In this document: positions 36,699 through 45,508 of the stretch, piece by piece
Layout: every line of letters starts with the position of its first letter
Numbering within the stretch: position 1 is the first letter of the stretch
Assembly: GCF_009389585.1 (NCBI RefSeq)
Contig: NZ_VIYG01000004.1
Location: forward strand, 313,377-377,376
Length of the DNA stretch: 64,000 bases
Source: Oceanobacillus sp. CFH 90083
Lineage (GTDB): Bacteria > Bacillota > Bacilli > Bacillales > Amphibacillaceae
Reading direction: 5' to 3'
Notes under the pieces: model-generated
Databases searched by the model: none
What the model was told of the DNA's origin: nothing
The model's input: only the letters and a program-made list of their open reading frames with translations
Position numbers and translations under genes: made by a program

Positions 36699-37706
36699 AT
36701 GAAAAATTTTGGGAAATTAGGAATTATTTTAGGTTTAATCAGTTTTCTATTTATAGCAGGTTGTCAATCCGGGGCTGATGATACAGATAGTCAGGAGGAA
36801 GAAACGGACAGCCAAGAGGATGTCGAAGCGAATCATGAAGAGGAAGGGCATCATGATCATGGTGATGAGGAAGCTTCCTTTGAGGATGCACCGGAAAATA
36901 TCCAAATTGAAGGATTATCCGATCATTATCATACAGGCGATGTTTTTAAATTAGAAGCGGTATCGGAAGAAGATTTGGATCACTGGCATTGGTACATACG
37001 CGACTCCTCTGAAGAGGAATGGACTGTGGCGGAAGACCAATATGAGGATTCTTATATTGGTGATGCGAATGTAGATGGGCAGGAAGTTGTGGCGGTTCTT
37101 TATAATGATGATCATGAACCTGTTGCAAAATCTCCTGTTATAGAAATTACTATCGATGACCATGATGGCGATGTTTATGAGGGATATTTCGATGATGAAG
37201 ATGTTGAAGACAGGGACATTTCAGACTGGGCTGGAGAGTGGAAGTCCGTCTACCCTTACTTTGAAGAAGGTGCCCTTGACGAAGTATATGAACATAGGGC
37301 TGAAGAAAGTGATGACATGTCATTTGAAGATTACAAAGAGTATTATGACACAGGTTATGCAACGAGTGTAAATAACATCGAAATAACAGAAGATGGTGAG
37401 TTTACATTCCATGACGGTGATGAAACATACTCAGGAACATATGTATATGACGGCTATGAAATTCTTGAGTATGAAGCAGGCAACCGTGGTGTCCGATTCA
37501 TATTCAAATTGGAAGAAGGAGATGATGAAGCTCCTCAGAATATCCAGTTCAGTGACCATATCATCGCACCACAGGCTTCGTCACATTTCCACCTCTATTG
37601 GGGAGATGACAGAGACGAACTTTTGGAAGAAGTTGACCATTGGCCAACTTACTACCCTGTGGAGTGGAGTGAAGAGCAGATTGTAAATGATTTGCTCCTG
37701 CACTAA
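36699..37706 (+). CDS. zinT: Zinc-binding lipoprotein with C-terminal ZinT domain
   Basis: A 335-residue lipoprotein (lipobox IAGC, Cys 22). An acidic linker contains the His-rich stretch EEGHHDHGDEE near residue 50. Residues about 68-150 form a beta-rich module with HWHW that I do not recognise. Residues 152-335 match ZinT throughout (YEGYFDDEDVEDR..., AGEWKSVYPYFEEGALD, and FSDHIIAPQ then FHLYWGD with the zinc-binding His residues). It likely captures zinc at the cell surface for an ABC importer encoded elsewhere. Controlled by Zur. Confidence 0.93.
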   Translation: MKNFGKLGIILGLISFLFIAGCQSGADDTDSQEEETDSQEDVEANHEEEGHHDHGDEEASFEDAPENIQIEGLSDHYHTGDVFKLEAVSEEDLDHWHWYIRDSSEEEWTVAEDQYEDSYIGDANVDGQEVVAVLYNDDHEPVAKSPVIEITIDDHDGDVYEGYFDDEDVEDRDISDWAGEWKSVYPYFEEGALDEVYEHRAEESDDMSFEDYKEYYDTGYATSVNNIEITEDGEFTFHDGDETYSGTYVYDGYEILEYEAGNRGVRFIFKLEEGDDEAPQNIQFSDHIIAPQASSHFHLYWGDDRDELLEEVDHWPTYYPVEWSEEQIVNDLLLH

Positions 37707-37743
37707 TCATTCAATGAAGAAAGGATTTTATAATACGTAATCT

Positions 37744-37839
37744 TTGAAGCTTTTATTTGCAATCCTGCCCGCCTGTCAGGATGAATCTTCCACTGCGGGG
37801 GAAGGCGGCGAATATATTACAGTCTATCCATGTAAATGA
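37744..37839 (+). pseudogene. Possible remnant of a ZnuA/AdcA-type lipoprotein N-terminus
   Basis: A 31-codon TTG-started frame reads KLLFAILPACQDESS..., a short hydrophobic run with a lipobox LPAC and acidic linker, ending EYITVYPCK before the stop. The last residues resemble the start of the mature fold of ZnuA-type zinc-binding proteins (ITVYTTIYP). It sits 38 bases after zinT without a good ribosome binding site. It could be a chance frame. Confidence 0.3.
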
Positions 37840-37846
37840 TTAAAGA

Positions 37847-37896
37847 AAGACTATAAACCTTATAAACACTGTTTTTATAAGATTTATAGTCTTTTA
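37847..37896. terminator. Terminator downstream of zinT
   Basis: GACTATAAA...TTTATAGTC stem with inner CTTATAAA/TTTATAAG pairs, followed by TTTTATTA. Confidence 0.8.
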
Positions 37897-38090
37897 TTAT
37901 GGAATAAGAAAGTATAACTTTTTTCGTAAATTTATTCCCGGGCTAGAGATAAAGCTGCCCAGCTCCGAGCGCCAAACTTTAGGAGCTAACACGTGAGTGC
38001 CCTGCGATAAAGAGGATTTAGCGATTGCGGGGCTACAGGCGTTGCGACACAATATCGCGTTTTTAGCCTGTAAGGGCGCTTTTGTTCCAT
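37897..38090. other. GC-richer structured gap next to the catalase gene
   Basis: No gene seen. Positions 37935-38085 are clearly richer in G+C than neighbouring gaps. A nested inverted repeat at 38033-38073 (TACAGGC...GCCTGTA with inner GCGA/TCGC) is present and may serve as a catalase transcript end on the minus strand. Confidence 0.5.
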
Positions 38091-39503
38091 TTACTCTCGT
38101 AAGCCATCCGAAACACGTTCGCCGAGTTCACGGGAAGCTAAAGAAAAATACTCGATCACCTTGACCTGTAAGTCCCGTCTTATTCCGGTCAGTGCGGTGA
38201 CAAGGTTGGAGACCAGATGAGATTTTCCCGTTTGCGATAACGATCGATAGAAATCTCCTGCCTGTGAAAAATCATCTTGCTTTATTATATCCGAACGCGT
38301 GAGTTTCCCTTCTACATAAACGCCTTCTCCACTTGTCTGCAAATCGTCCGGCTGCCAGTACTTTTGATCATTTACCGGTACTTTACGGAATTGTGGACCG
38401 ATACGGTAACGCTGAGAATCCCAATAGATATTCGCCCGTCCCTGTAATATCTTATCAAAGGACAATTCCGCTCCATCTAATAAGTTTGAAGGTGAGAATG
38501 CAATCTTCTCCACTTGCTCCATATAATTTTCAGGATTGCGATTGAGCACCATCTTCCCGACTGGATGGAAAGGAAACATTTCTTCATCCCATACTTTTGT
38601 GTCATCAAGCGGATTGAATGGAAGCTGTTCTGCCTCTCCCGGATCCATGATTTGCACGTACAACCCGTACTCTACTGTTTTTCCGCTTGCAATCGTTTGG
38701 AAGAGATCTTCACCGGCATAATCGGGATTGATCGCTGCAAGTCTCTCTGCTTCTTGGTTTGTAATATATTCCACTCCATCGAATGGAATCCAGAGGTATT
38801 TAATGTAATGACGTTTTCCTTCTGCATTTCGCCACACGTACGTACTGACGCTGTGACCTGGGATACGCCGCAAGCTTTTAATCGTGCCATGGTCAGAAAA
38901 AAGCCGGACGAAAAAATGGGTGGACTCTGGAGTGCTGGCGACAAATTTCCAAAGCCGATCTGGATCCATTAAGTTGTTCTTCGGTGAGGGCGCCATTGCT
39001 TCCACACTTTCTGCAAAACGCCTTGGATCGCGTAATGAAAAGATGGGGATATGATTGCAAATAAGGTCAAAGATTCCGTTGTCTGTATAGAATTTCGTTG
39101 AAAATCCACGTACGTTTCGCAATGTGTCCGGAGTGCCTTTATTACTTGCACCGAGCGAAAAACGGACCGCAACGGGAACTGTTGTACCAGCCTGCTGAAG
39201 AAAGGGAAGTTTTGTGTATTCACTCATGCTATGCAGCGTTTCAAAATAGCCGAAAGCACCAAATCCTTTCACATGTAAAGGACGTTCCACAATCTTCCCG
39301 TGAACGAGCGTTTCCAGTGATTCATGCAAAATGTTATCTTGCTCCAGTATTGGACCATTTCTGCCAACTGTTTGTGAATATAATGATTCAGGATTATCCG
39401 GTTGCTTATGTTGACGATCAGAGTGCTTGTTTCCTGCTTCTGTCTCGGTTTTTTGAACAGGGATGCGTCTTCCTTTTTGAGGATTTTGATTGTTTTCAGT
39501 CAT
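38091..39503 (-). CDS. Monofunctional haem catalase (KatX-like)
   Basis: A 470-residue catalase decomposing hydrogen peroxide. The catalytic His is in RPLHVKGFGAFGYFE (near 77), the catalytic Asn in LICNHIPIFSLRDP (near 150), and the haem-ligand Tyr in ANIYWDSQRYRIG (near 370). The CNHIP variant of the usual GNNTP loop points to the KatX/KatB-like group rather than vegetative KatA. The tail lacks the large-subunit flavodoxin domain. AGGAGG precedes the ATG. I saw no clear PerR box. Confidence 0.93.
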   Translation of the reverse strand: MTENNQNPQKGRRIPVQKTETEAGNKHSDRQHKQPDNPESLYSQTVGRNGPILEQDNILHESLETLVHGKIVERPLHVKGFGAFGYFETLHSMSEYTKLPFLQQAGTTVPVAVRFSLGASNKGTPDTLRNVRGFSTKFYTDNGIFDLICNHIPIFSLRDPRRFAESVEAMAPSPKNNLMDPDRLWKFVASTPESTHFFVRLFSDHGTIKSLRRIPGHSVSTYVWRNAEGKRHYIKYLWIPFDGVEYITNQEAERLAAINPDYAGEDLFQTIASGKTVEYGLYVQIMDPGEAEQLPFNPLDDTKVWDEEMFPFHPVGKMVLNRNPENYMEQVEKIAFSPSNLLDGAELSFDKILQGRANIYWDSQRYRIGPQFRKVPVNDQKYWQPDDLQTSGEGVYVEGKLTRSDIIKQDDFSQAGDFYRSLSQTGKSHLVSNLVTALTGIRRDLQVKVIEYFSLASRELGERVSDGLRE

Positions 39504-39840
39504 TATTTCCTCCTCTTGAAAAATTGATCTACATTATATTGTTATGAATAATATGTATTTCAATATGCATAACTAGCAATAAATAAATAGGGAATTGAAT
39601 AATGGAAGGAACAGGATAGAAATAAATAAATGCTGATGGTTGAAAATGGGCAGGCGTTAAAAAAGAATGAAAAACAAAGCAATGGAAGAAGTTTGTTCCA
39701 GAATATGGAGGTTTGGATATCAATATGGTTATTTTTTATATGAAAAAGTGTCGTAATACAGGAAGGATGTTATAATAGCTATGTATTTTTGAGAATGATG
39801 CAACATAGATCTACAAAAGAAATTGAGGGAATTCATACAC
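39504..39840. other. 337-base divergent gap between catalase and hydrolase genes
   Basis: AT-rich with no gene of convincing quality. It must hold promoters for both flanking genes; I could not assign them with confidence. Confidence 0.5.
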
Positions 39841-40647
39841 ATGAAAAAGAAGCTGACAGGTATTATTTTAAGTATTGTAATTGTGAGCGGTATTGCTTCA
39901 GGTTTTTATTTCTATCAGCAGGATCAAACACAGGCGGAAGAATATACTGGCGCACCGACTATTTTTATACATGGTTATAAAGGAACAGAAAATTCATTTG
40001 GATATATGCTTGACCGCTTTGAAAATACGTATCAATGGGGAAATAAAGGCTTTGTTTATTATGTGAAAAAGGATGGTACCATCGTTGATTACAATTTAAA
40101 TAAGGCAAGATATGCTCCGACATTTGTCCAGATTGTTCTGGAAAATAATCGTGCAAGCTTTGAGGAGAGTACAGAATGGATTGCAAATGTACTTCTTCAT
40201 TTAAAGGAAAACTATCGTGTTGAAGAAGTTAATATGGTAGGACATTCCATGGGTGGTATTTTGGCAGTGAAATATACGATGGAATATACGCTGAATGGTT
40301 ATCCGGCCGTAAGTAAGCTTGTTGCAATCGGCAGTCCGTTTGATGGTATTTATAATGAAGACTATTTTGAAATTCATCAGGATGCAGCTGCGGAAGATTT
40401 AAAACCCGATTCACATGCCTTAAATATGCTGCGGGAGAATATGTTCCCGGCAGATGTTCGTGTGTACAGTATAGCCAGCACAGGTGATTCAATTGCTGTG
40501 CCGGAAAGTGTGAAGGCACTTAGGCAGTTGATACCAGAATCAAATTTTACAGAGACAGTTATTGATGATCCGCAGCTGACACACAGCGCAATGCATGAAA
40601 GTATGCAGATTGATAAATTGATTTATAGCTTTTTGTGGCAAGATTAA
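39841..40647 (+). CDS. Exported alpha/beta hydrolase (DUF915-like)
   Basis: A 268-residue protein with an N-terminal membrane anchor or signal (residues 3-25) followed by an alpha/beta hydrolase. The oxyanion segment PTIFIHGYKGTENSF and the nucleophile GHSMGG (near residue 135) are typical of DUF915 lipase-like proteins of Bacilli; the final His lies in LTHSAMHES. Substrate unknown. I start at ATG 39841; the frame extends upstream to a TTG at 39823 with no benefit. Confidence 0.88.
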   Translation: MKKKLTGIILSIVIVSGIASGFYFYQQDQTQAEEYTGAPTIFIHGYKGTENSFGYMLDRFENTYQWGNKGFVYYVKKDGTIVDYNLNKARYAPTFVQIVLENNRASFEESTEWIANVLLHLKENYRVEEVNMVGHSMGGILAVKYTMEYTLNGYPAVSKLVAIGSPFDGIYNEDYFEIHQDAAAEDLKPDSHALNMLRENMFPADVRVYSIASTGDSIAVPESVKALRQLIPESNFTETVIDDPQLTHSAMHESMQIDKLIYSFLWQD

Positions 40648-40816
40648 ACAGATTCAACTACAATAGTATAGGATTGATTCAGTAAAATAACCTGCTCCAG
40701 TCATGCGGAAATGTACAGCTGGTGTAGTTGGAATGTCTGTTTTTACATAGGCAGGGGAAAAATAATATTAAAGTCAAATATATAAATTATTTTTGACAAA
40801 TTAAAGGAATGATAGC

Positions 40817-41740
40817 ATGAATAAATACCATCATCTCTATGATAAATTAATTCAGCATACAGATAAAGATAATGTATTGGTCAATGAGCCGGTAAGAGAA
40901 CATACGTATACAAAATTAGGCGGGGCGGCGGATTTTTATATCACACCATCGTCTTATGAAGAAGTACAGGCAATTATCCGCTTTGCCAATCAGGAAAATG
41001 TTCCATTTACAATGCTTGGGAATGGTTCTAATTTAATTGTGAAGGATGGCGGCATTCGCGGGATTGTGATGAATTTGCAGCAGCTGTCATCGATTTGGAG
41101 AGAAGGGGATAAGATCATCTCCCAAAGCGGGGCAAGAATTATTGATGCCTCCCGTTTTGCTTTAGCAGAAGAGCTCACCGGATTAGAATTTGCCTGTGGA
41201 ATTCCGGGTTCTGTCGGCGGAGCCCTCTATATGAATGCTGGGGCATATGGCGGAGAGATTAAAGATGCGCTGGAAAGTACAGTAGTTGCAACGAAAGAGG
41301 GGGAGCTGCTGACATTAACAGCGGATCAGCTGGATCTCAGCTATCGTACAAGTAATATCCCGGACAACGGCTATATTGTTTTGGAAGCAACCTTTGCTTT
41401 GAAAGCCGGAAGCAAGGAAGAAATTAAAGAAGTGATGGATGATCTTACATATAAAAGAGAATCCAAGCAGCCATTGGAATATCCATCCTGCGGCAGTGTA
41501 TTCAAGCGTCCGCCTGGTTTTTTTGCCGGTAAGCTGATTCAGGACAGTCATCTTCAAGGAAAGCAAATTGGCGGGGCGGAAGTTTCTACAAAACATGCCG
41601 GTTTTATTGTCAATAAGAATAATGCAACAGCATCGGAATATATTTCATTAATTCAATTTGTCCAGGCGACAGTGAAGGAGAAATTTGATGTGCAGTTAGA
41701 GCGTGAAGTGCGGATTATTGGTGAGGATGTTGAAGGATAG
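40817..41740 (+). CDS. murB: UDP-N-acetylenolpyruvoylglucosamine reductase
   Basis: A 307-residue FAD enzyme making UDP-N-acetylmuramic acid for peptidoglycan. FAD segments LGNGSNLIVKDGG and CGIPGSVGGALYMNAGAYGGE are present; the catalytic Ser is in YPSCGSVFKRPPG near 232. The length fits type II MurB of Firmicutes. Ends in a hairpin at 41755-41787. Confidence 0.96.
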   Translation: MNKYHHLYDKLIQHTDKDNVLVNEPVREHTYTKLGGAADFYITPSSYEEVQAIIRFANQENVPFTMLGNGSNLIVKDGGIRGIVMNLQQLSSIWREGDKIISQSGARIIDASRFALAEELTGLEFACGIPGSVGGALYMNAGAYGGEIKDALESTVVATKEGELLTLTADQLDLSYRTSNIPDNGYIVLEATFALKAGSKEEIKEVMDDLTYKRESKQPLEYPSCGSVFKRPPGFFAGKLIQDSHLQGKQIGGAEVSTKHAGFIVNKNNATASEYISLIQFVQATVKEKFDVQLEREVRIIGEDVEG

Positions 41741-41754
41741 TATAATGGAACAGG

Positions 41755-41787
41755 TTCCGGGTGTGAGAGGTAATGCCCGGAGCTTTT
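41755..41787 (+). terminator. Terminator after murB
   Basis: TTCCGGG and CCCGGAG arms around a 13-base loop with a trailing T5 tract. Confidence 0.7.
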
Positions 41788-41867
41788 TGAATATCTTCTA
41801 AAAAAGAAACAATTGACATTCATATTATTCATTCTTATAATATGAAGTGTTATTTTAACCAATAGGC

Positions 41868-41905
41868 AGAGGTTCTTAGCATCAACCCTCTATAAAAAAC
41901 TAAGG
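41868..41905 (+). ncRNA. preQ1-I riboswitch aptamer
   Basis: The sequence has the class I preQ1 pattern: AGAGGTTC, a short loop, CAACCCTC closing the first stem, then the A-rich TATAAAAAACTAAGG tail that forms the pseudoknot. This is the smallest common riboswitch and binds 7-aminomethyl-7-deazaguanine. It precedes queF and a queuosine-precursor transporter gene, exactly the expected targets. A terminator hairpin follows at 41924. Confidence 0.93.
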
Positions 41906-41923
41906 ATAGCTTGCAATTATCAT

Positions 41924-41953
41924 GCTGTGTTCCCTTAGGAGCACGGCTTTTTT
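41924..41953 (+). terminator. Expression-platform terminator of the preQ1 riboswitch
   Basis: Ten-bp stem GCTGTGTTCC/GGAGCACGGC (two G-T wobbles) around CTTA, then T6. It lies 18 bases after the aptamer and about 84 bases before queF; preQ1 binding would favour termination. Confidence 0.85.
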
Positions 41954-42036
41954 GTTTTAGGAAGCAGAAACAATCAGATAACAGCAAAACTGTTGATTTA
42001 CTGTTATCTTCATCTGCACAAAAGGAGGTGAGCAGC

Positions 42037-42534
42037 ATGGCGGGAAGAAGTGAAAAGGATCTGCAAGGAATTGAATTACTGGGGAATAAAGAAACCAAAT
42101 ATGCGTTTGATTATACACCTGAGGTTTTAGAGGTATTTGATAATCAGCATCCGAATCGGGATTACTTTGTGAAATTAAATTGCCCGGAATTTACAACACT
42201 GTGTCCCATGACAAACCAGCCTGATTTTGGAACGATCATTATCAGCTACATTCCAGATATTAAAATGGTTGAAAGCAAGTCGTTAAAATTATATTTATTC
42301 AGCTTCCGTAACCATGGTGATTTCCATGAGGACTGTGTCAATATTATTATGAACGATTTAATTGAACGGATGGATCCGCGTTATATTGAAGTGAGAGGGA
42401 AATTTACGCCGCGTGGAGGGATTTCCATCGATCCATATTGTAATTATGGAAAACCGGGAACCAAATTTGAAAAAATGGCAGAGGACCGGTTAATGCAGCA
42501 TGATATGTATCCTGAAAAAATAGATAATCGCTAG
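42037..42534 (+). CDS. queF: NADPH-dependent 7-cyano-7-deazaguanine reductase
   Basis: A 165-residue short-type QueF that reduces preQ0 to preQ1 in queuosine synthesis. The catalytic Cys and Asp are in [12 protein letters not shown], and the family motif [21 protein letters not shown] is intact. ATG 42037 has AAAGGAGG eight bases upstream; longer frames run back into the riboswitch. Translated with the downstream transporter gene, 47 bases later. Confidence 0.97.
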   Translation: MAGRSEKDLQGIELLGNKETKYAFDYTPEVLEVFDNQHPNRDYFVKLNCPEFTTLCPMTNQPDFGTIIISYIPDIKMVESKSLKLYLFSFRNHGDFHEDCVNIIMNDLIERMDPRYIEVRGKFTPRGGISIDPYCNYGKPGTKFEKMAEDRLMQHDMYPEKIDNR

Positions 42535-42581
42535 AGGGAAATGTAAGATCCTTGAACCTTTGGGAAGAAGGGAACAGGGGA

Positions 42582-43217
42582 ATGTATATTTATTTAAATG
42601 CCGTCTTTGTCGGCCTGTTATTATTGTCGAATGTTTTGTCAGTTAAGTTATTTCAAATGGGAAGCTTTGTATTGCCGGCTGCAGCGATTGTTTATGTAAT
42701 TACATATTTGATGATGGATGTTATTGGCGAGGTTTATGGAAAGAAGGCAGCCAGAAGAACGATTCAAGCCGGGTTTTTCACGCAGATTATCGCCATGATA
42801 TTTATTTATATCTCGATTCTGCTCCCACCGGCAGCTGATTTTCAATCGCAGGCAGCTTTTGAAGAGATTTTTAACGGGAGCTTCCGTGTCATTCTGGCCA
42901 GTCTGGTTTCCTATTTCGTCAGCCAAAACTTAGGTGTCACGATATTTCATGGTTTAAAGCATCGTCATGGCCGGAAAAAATTGTGGCTGCGTAATAGCCT
43001 GTCAACGATGACCAGTCAGCTGATCGATACGGTATTATTTATTACCATCGCTTTTTGGAGCATTGTCCCGACACCTGTGTTACTGGGAATGATTATATCA
43101 CAATATATTTGGAAGTTTATCGTTGCAGTGATTGATACACCGTTTGCTTATTTGCTTGTCCGCTGGGCACGTAAATATGAGGCAAAGCATCAAACAGAAC
43201 TACTAAAAGCTTCTTAA
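42582..43217 (+). CDS. Queuosine precursor transporter (YhhQ/VUT family)
   Basis: A 211-residue membrane protein with about six helices and the YhhQ family pattern (LLLSNVLSVKLFQMG, then VYVITYLMMDVIGEVYGKK, and SQLIDTVLFITIAFW). YhhQ-type proteins import preQ0 or preQ1 into the cell. It shares a preQ1-controlled transcript with queF, supporting this role. ATG 42582 chosen; a TTG at 42552 is in frame upstream. Confidence 0.92.
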   Translation: MYIYLNAVFVGLLLLSNVLSVKLFQMGSFVLPAAAIVYVITYLMMDVIGEVYGKKAARRTIQAGFFTQIIAMIFIYISILLPPAADFQSQAAFEEIFNGSFRVILASLVSYFVSQNLGVTIFHGLKHRHGRKKLWLRNSLSTMTSQLIDTVLFITIAFWSIVPTPVLLGMIISQYIWKFIVAVIDTPFAYLLVRWARKYEAKHQTELLKAS

Positions 43218-43260
43218 AAAGAATAGAAGCTGGTCAGTGTGTGATATATCTGAATTAGAA

Positions 43261-43294
43261 AGACCAGCCAGGGGAATCATCTGGCTGGTCTTTT
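43261..43294. terminator. Bidirectional terminator between the queuosine transporter and ehuA
   Basis: GACCAGCCAG and CTGGCTGGTC arms around nine bases, flanked by AAA on the left and TTTT on the right. Confidence 0.88.
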
Positions 43295-43316
43295 AATCAA
43301 ATTGGATATATTTTAC

Positions 43317-44087
43317 TTACCCTCTAAACCGCTGCAGAAACGATTGAACACGCGGGTTTTCCGAGTGCTCGATAACCTCACTTGCTGTTCCTTGCTCTGC
43401 GATAACTCCTTCATCTAAAAAGAGCACTTTATCCGCAATATCCAAGGCAAAGTCCATTTCATGTGTGACAAGGATCATCGCCATATCATCATTTTCCGCA
43501 ATATCACGGATGACATTAAGCACTTCTCCGACAAGCTCAGGGTCAAGTGCAGAGGTGACTTCATCAAATAGCATAATTTTGGGACGCATCACAAGTGCAC
43601 GAGCCATAGCGACACGCTGCTTCTGTCCGCCTGAAAGCTGACTTGGATAATTGTCCAGCTTATCACTTAGACCCACGCGTTCAAGCATTTCGATAGCTCT
43701 TTTTTTGACATCACTTTTTTCTTCCTTTTTCACATGGATCGGTGCTGTCATGCAGTTTTCTAAAATGGTCATATGCGGAAATAGATTAAAATGTTGAAAT
43801 ACCATCCCGATATCGCCGCGAATGGAGCGCAAATGATTTTCATTAGCATGGATCATATCTCCATGCTTCTCCATTTTCCATAAATTACGGCCATCAACGA
43901 TAATATCACCAGCTGTCGGCTGTTCCAATGTCATCAGCATGCGGATAATGGTTGTCTTTCCGGAACCGCTTGGTCCGATGACAGCTACTTTTTCAGCCGG
44001 ATAGATATCTAAGTCAATGCCCTTCAGCACTTCCACATCGCCAAAGGATTTATGAACATTTTTATAAGTTACAATTGGATCAGCCAT
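43317..44087 (-). CDS. ehuA: Ectoine/hydroxyectoine ABC transporter, ATPase subunit
   Basis: A 256-residue polar-amino-acid-type ATPase. Walker A GPSGSGKTT, signature [14 protein letters not shown], Walker B IMLFDEVTSALDPE and switch THEMDFA. In the Ehu system it powers import of ectoine and hydroxyectoine, used as compatible solutes or nutrients. Specificity rests on the companion binding protein, which resembles EhuB; the ATPase itself cannot show it. Last gene of the operon. Confidence 0.86.
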   Translation of the reverse strand: MADPIVTYKNVHKSFGDVEVLKGIDLDIYPAEKVAVIGPSGSGKTTIIRMLMTLEQPTAGDIIVDGRNLWKMEKHGDMIHANENHLRSIRGDIGMVFQHFNLFPHMTILENCMTAPIHVKKEEKSDVKKRAIEMLERVGLSDKLDNYPSQLSGGQKQRVAMARALVMRPKIMLFDEVTSALDPELVGEVLNVIRDIAENDDMAMILVTHEMDFALDIADKVLFLDEGVIAEQGTASEVIEHSENPRVQSFLQRFRG

Positions 44088-44800
44088 TATTGCATTGCTC
44101 CTTTGTCTTTTAAAATTTGGTTTTTATCGAACCTTTTATTGAAGCGGTTCTCTAATTTTTTTATCAGTATCGCAGAAGGATAGCTTAATAACAGGAAGAT
44201 GATACCTACAATCGTTAATGGCTCAAGGTAAGACCAGTTTTCTGCACCATAGGAACGAGCCATCAGCATAATACCTGCTACTCCGATAGTAGATGCCAGC
44301 GGAACTTCCTTAAACATAATAATAAAATAGTTTCCCAGCATCGGAATCGTTGGCGGAATAGCTTGCGGCAGAATAATCTTGCGCCATTTATCCCATGTGG
44401 AAATATTCAATGCCTTAGAGGCTTCCCACTGTCCTTTATCTACATTTTCAATTCCTGACCGGTAAATTTCACCAATATACGTACTAAAGTGTATACCAAG
44501 TCCCAATACAGCACAAGCGAATGGATGGAGGGATATACCGATATAAGGTATTACCGGCAAGGCGTAAAAAATGAAAAATAACTGAACAAGCGGAGGAGTA
44601 GAGCGGATAAATTCCATTGTCCAAGTAACAATAAAATGCATAAAACGATTAGGGATACGGCGTAAAAAAGTCCACAAGAAACCGGCAATTAACGCAAACA
44701 GGTAGCTGGATATCGTCAGACCGATCGTCATTCCAAGTCCTTGTAAAACCACTGGTAATGCATCGAAAAATGTATCCCAGCTCCAATAATTCAAATTCAT
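44087..44800 (-). CDS. ehuD: Ectoine/hydroxyectoine ABC transporter, permease subunit EhuD
   Basis: A 237-residue HisM-type permease with five membrane helices and the ATPase-contact EAA-like loop (EASKALNISTWDKWRKIILPQAIPPTIPMLGN). Start and stop overlap both neighbours by one base, so ehuC, ehuD and ehuA are translated together. It pairs with EhuC in the membrane. Confidence 0.84.
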   Translation of the reverse strand: MNLNYWSWDTFFDALPVVLQGLGMTIGLTISSYLFALIAGFLWTFLRRIPNRFMHFIVTWTMEFIRSTPPLVQLFFIFYALPVIPYIGISLHPFACAVLGLGIHFSTYIGEIYRSGIENVDKGQWEASKALNISTWDKWRKIILPQAIPPTIPMLGNYFIIMFKEVPLASTIGVAGIMLMARSYGAENWSYLEPLTIVGIIFLLLSYPSAILIKKLENRFNKRFDKNQILKDKGAMQ

Positions 44801-45459
44801 CAGTCAGCTGCTCCTTTCTTTGCCATTTTTTCAGCCTTCCTTGTAAGGAAAATGAATGGAAGTGCTAAAATGAAATAGAATACAAGCACCATTAAATAAA
44901 TCACCGGTGATAAAGACAAGCTGGTACTTCGCATGATGTCGCCATAATATAGAATATCTGTTAAACCGATGAGCGAGACGAGCGATGTTCCTTTTAAAAT
45001 TTGAATTGTATAGTTACCGAATTCAGGGAGCATCATTCGTACTGCCTGTGGAAAAATAATCAGACGCATCCTTTGAAAAGAAGACATATTTAAAGCAGTG
45101 GCAGCTTCATATTGTCCTTGTGATACAGATAAGATAGAACTGCGGACAACTTCAGAAAGATATGCACCATAGTTTAATCCAATCGCAATAACACCGATCC
45201 ACCAGTTGGACCCCAGGTTGATTCCAAATAGCATCGGTATAGCGTAGTACAGCCAGAATAGCTGAACAATTAAGGATGTTCCCCGAAAGACTTCTACATA
45301 AAATCCGGTTATTTTTCGTAATAAAACGTTCCTGGACAGCCTGCATAGCCCTGCTATAAATGACATGATATATGCAAACAAGGCAGACGCAATTAGAATA
45401 GATACTGTTATTTGAATACCACGCCATAATTGCGGGGTAATCTCTAATATAGCATTAAT
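44800..45459 (-). CDS. ehuC: Ectoine/hydroxyectoine ABC transporter, permease subunit EhuC (apparent ATT start)
   Basis: A 219-residue HisM-type permease. An open frame with ordinary start codons begins only at TTG 45381, which would lose the first membrane helix. Reading 26 codons further gives the missing segment NAILEITPQLWRGIQITVSI, ending at an ATT codon that lies exactly eight bases after AAAGGAGG. An ATG in the other frame nearby ends after three codons. The EAA loop EAATALNMSSFQRMRLIIFPQAV is intact. I propose ATT as start or a single-base change from ATG. Confidence 0.82.
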   Translation of the reverse strand: MNAILEITPQLWRGIQITVSILIASALFAYIMSFIAGLCRLSRNVLLRKITGFYVEVFRGTSLIVQLFWLYYAIPMLFGINLGSNWWIGVIAIGLNYGAYLSEVVRSSILSVSQGQYEAATALNMSSFQRMRLIIFPQAVRMMLPEFGNYTIQILKGTSLVSLIGLTDILYYGDIMRSTSLSLSPVIYLMVLVFYFILALPFIFLTRKAEKMAKKGAAD

Positions 45460-45508
45460 AGTAACGACCTCCTTTATTATTGAAATGTGTAAGGTTCTAT
45501 TTATTTTG

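Noticed and set aside
38091-39503. Apparent loss of the catalytic GNNTP motif in catalase
   Set aside because: The CNHIP variant keeps the catalytic Asn and is, as I recall, normal for the KatX-like group.
39530-39570. PerR box upstream of catalase
   Set aside because: AT-rich palindrome-like sequence is present but does not fit TTATAATnATTATAA.
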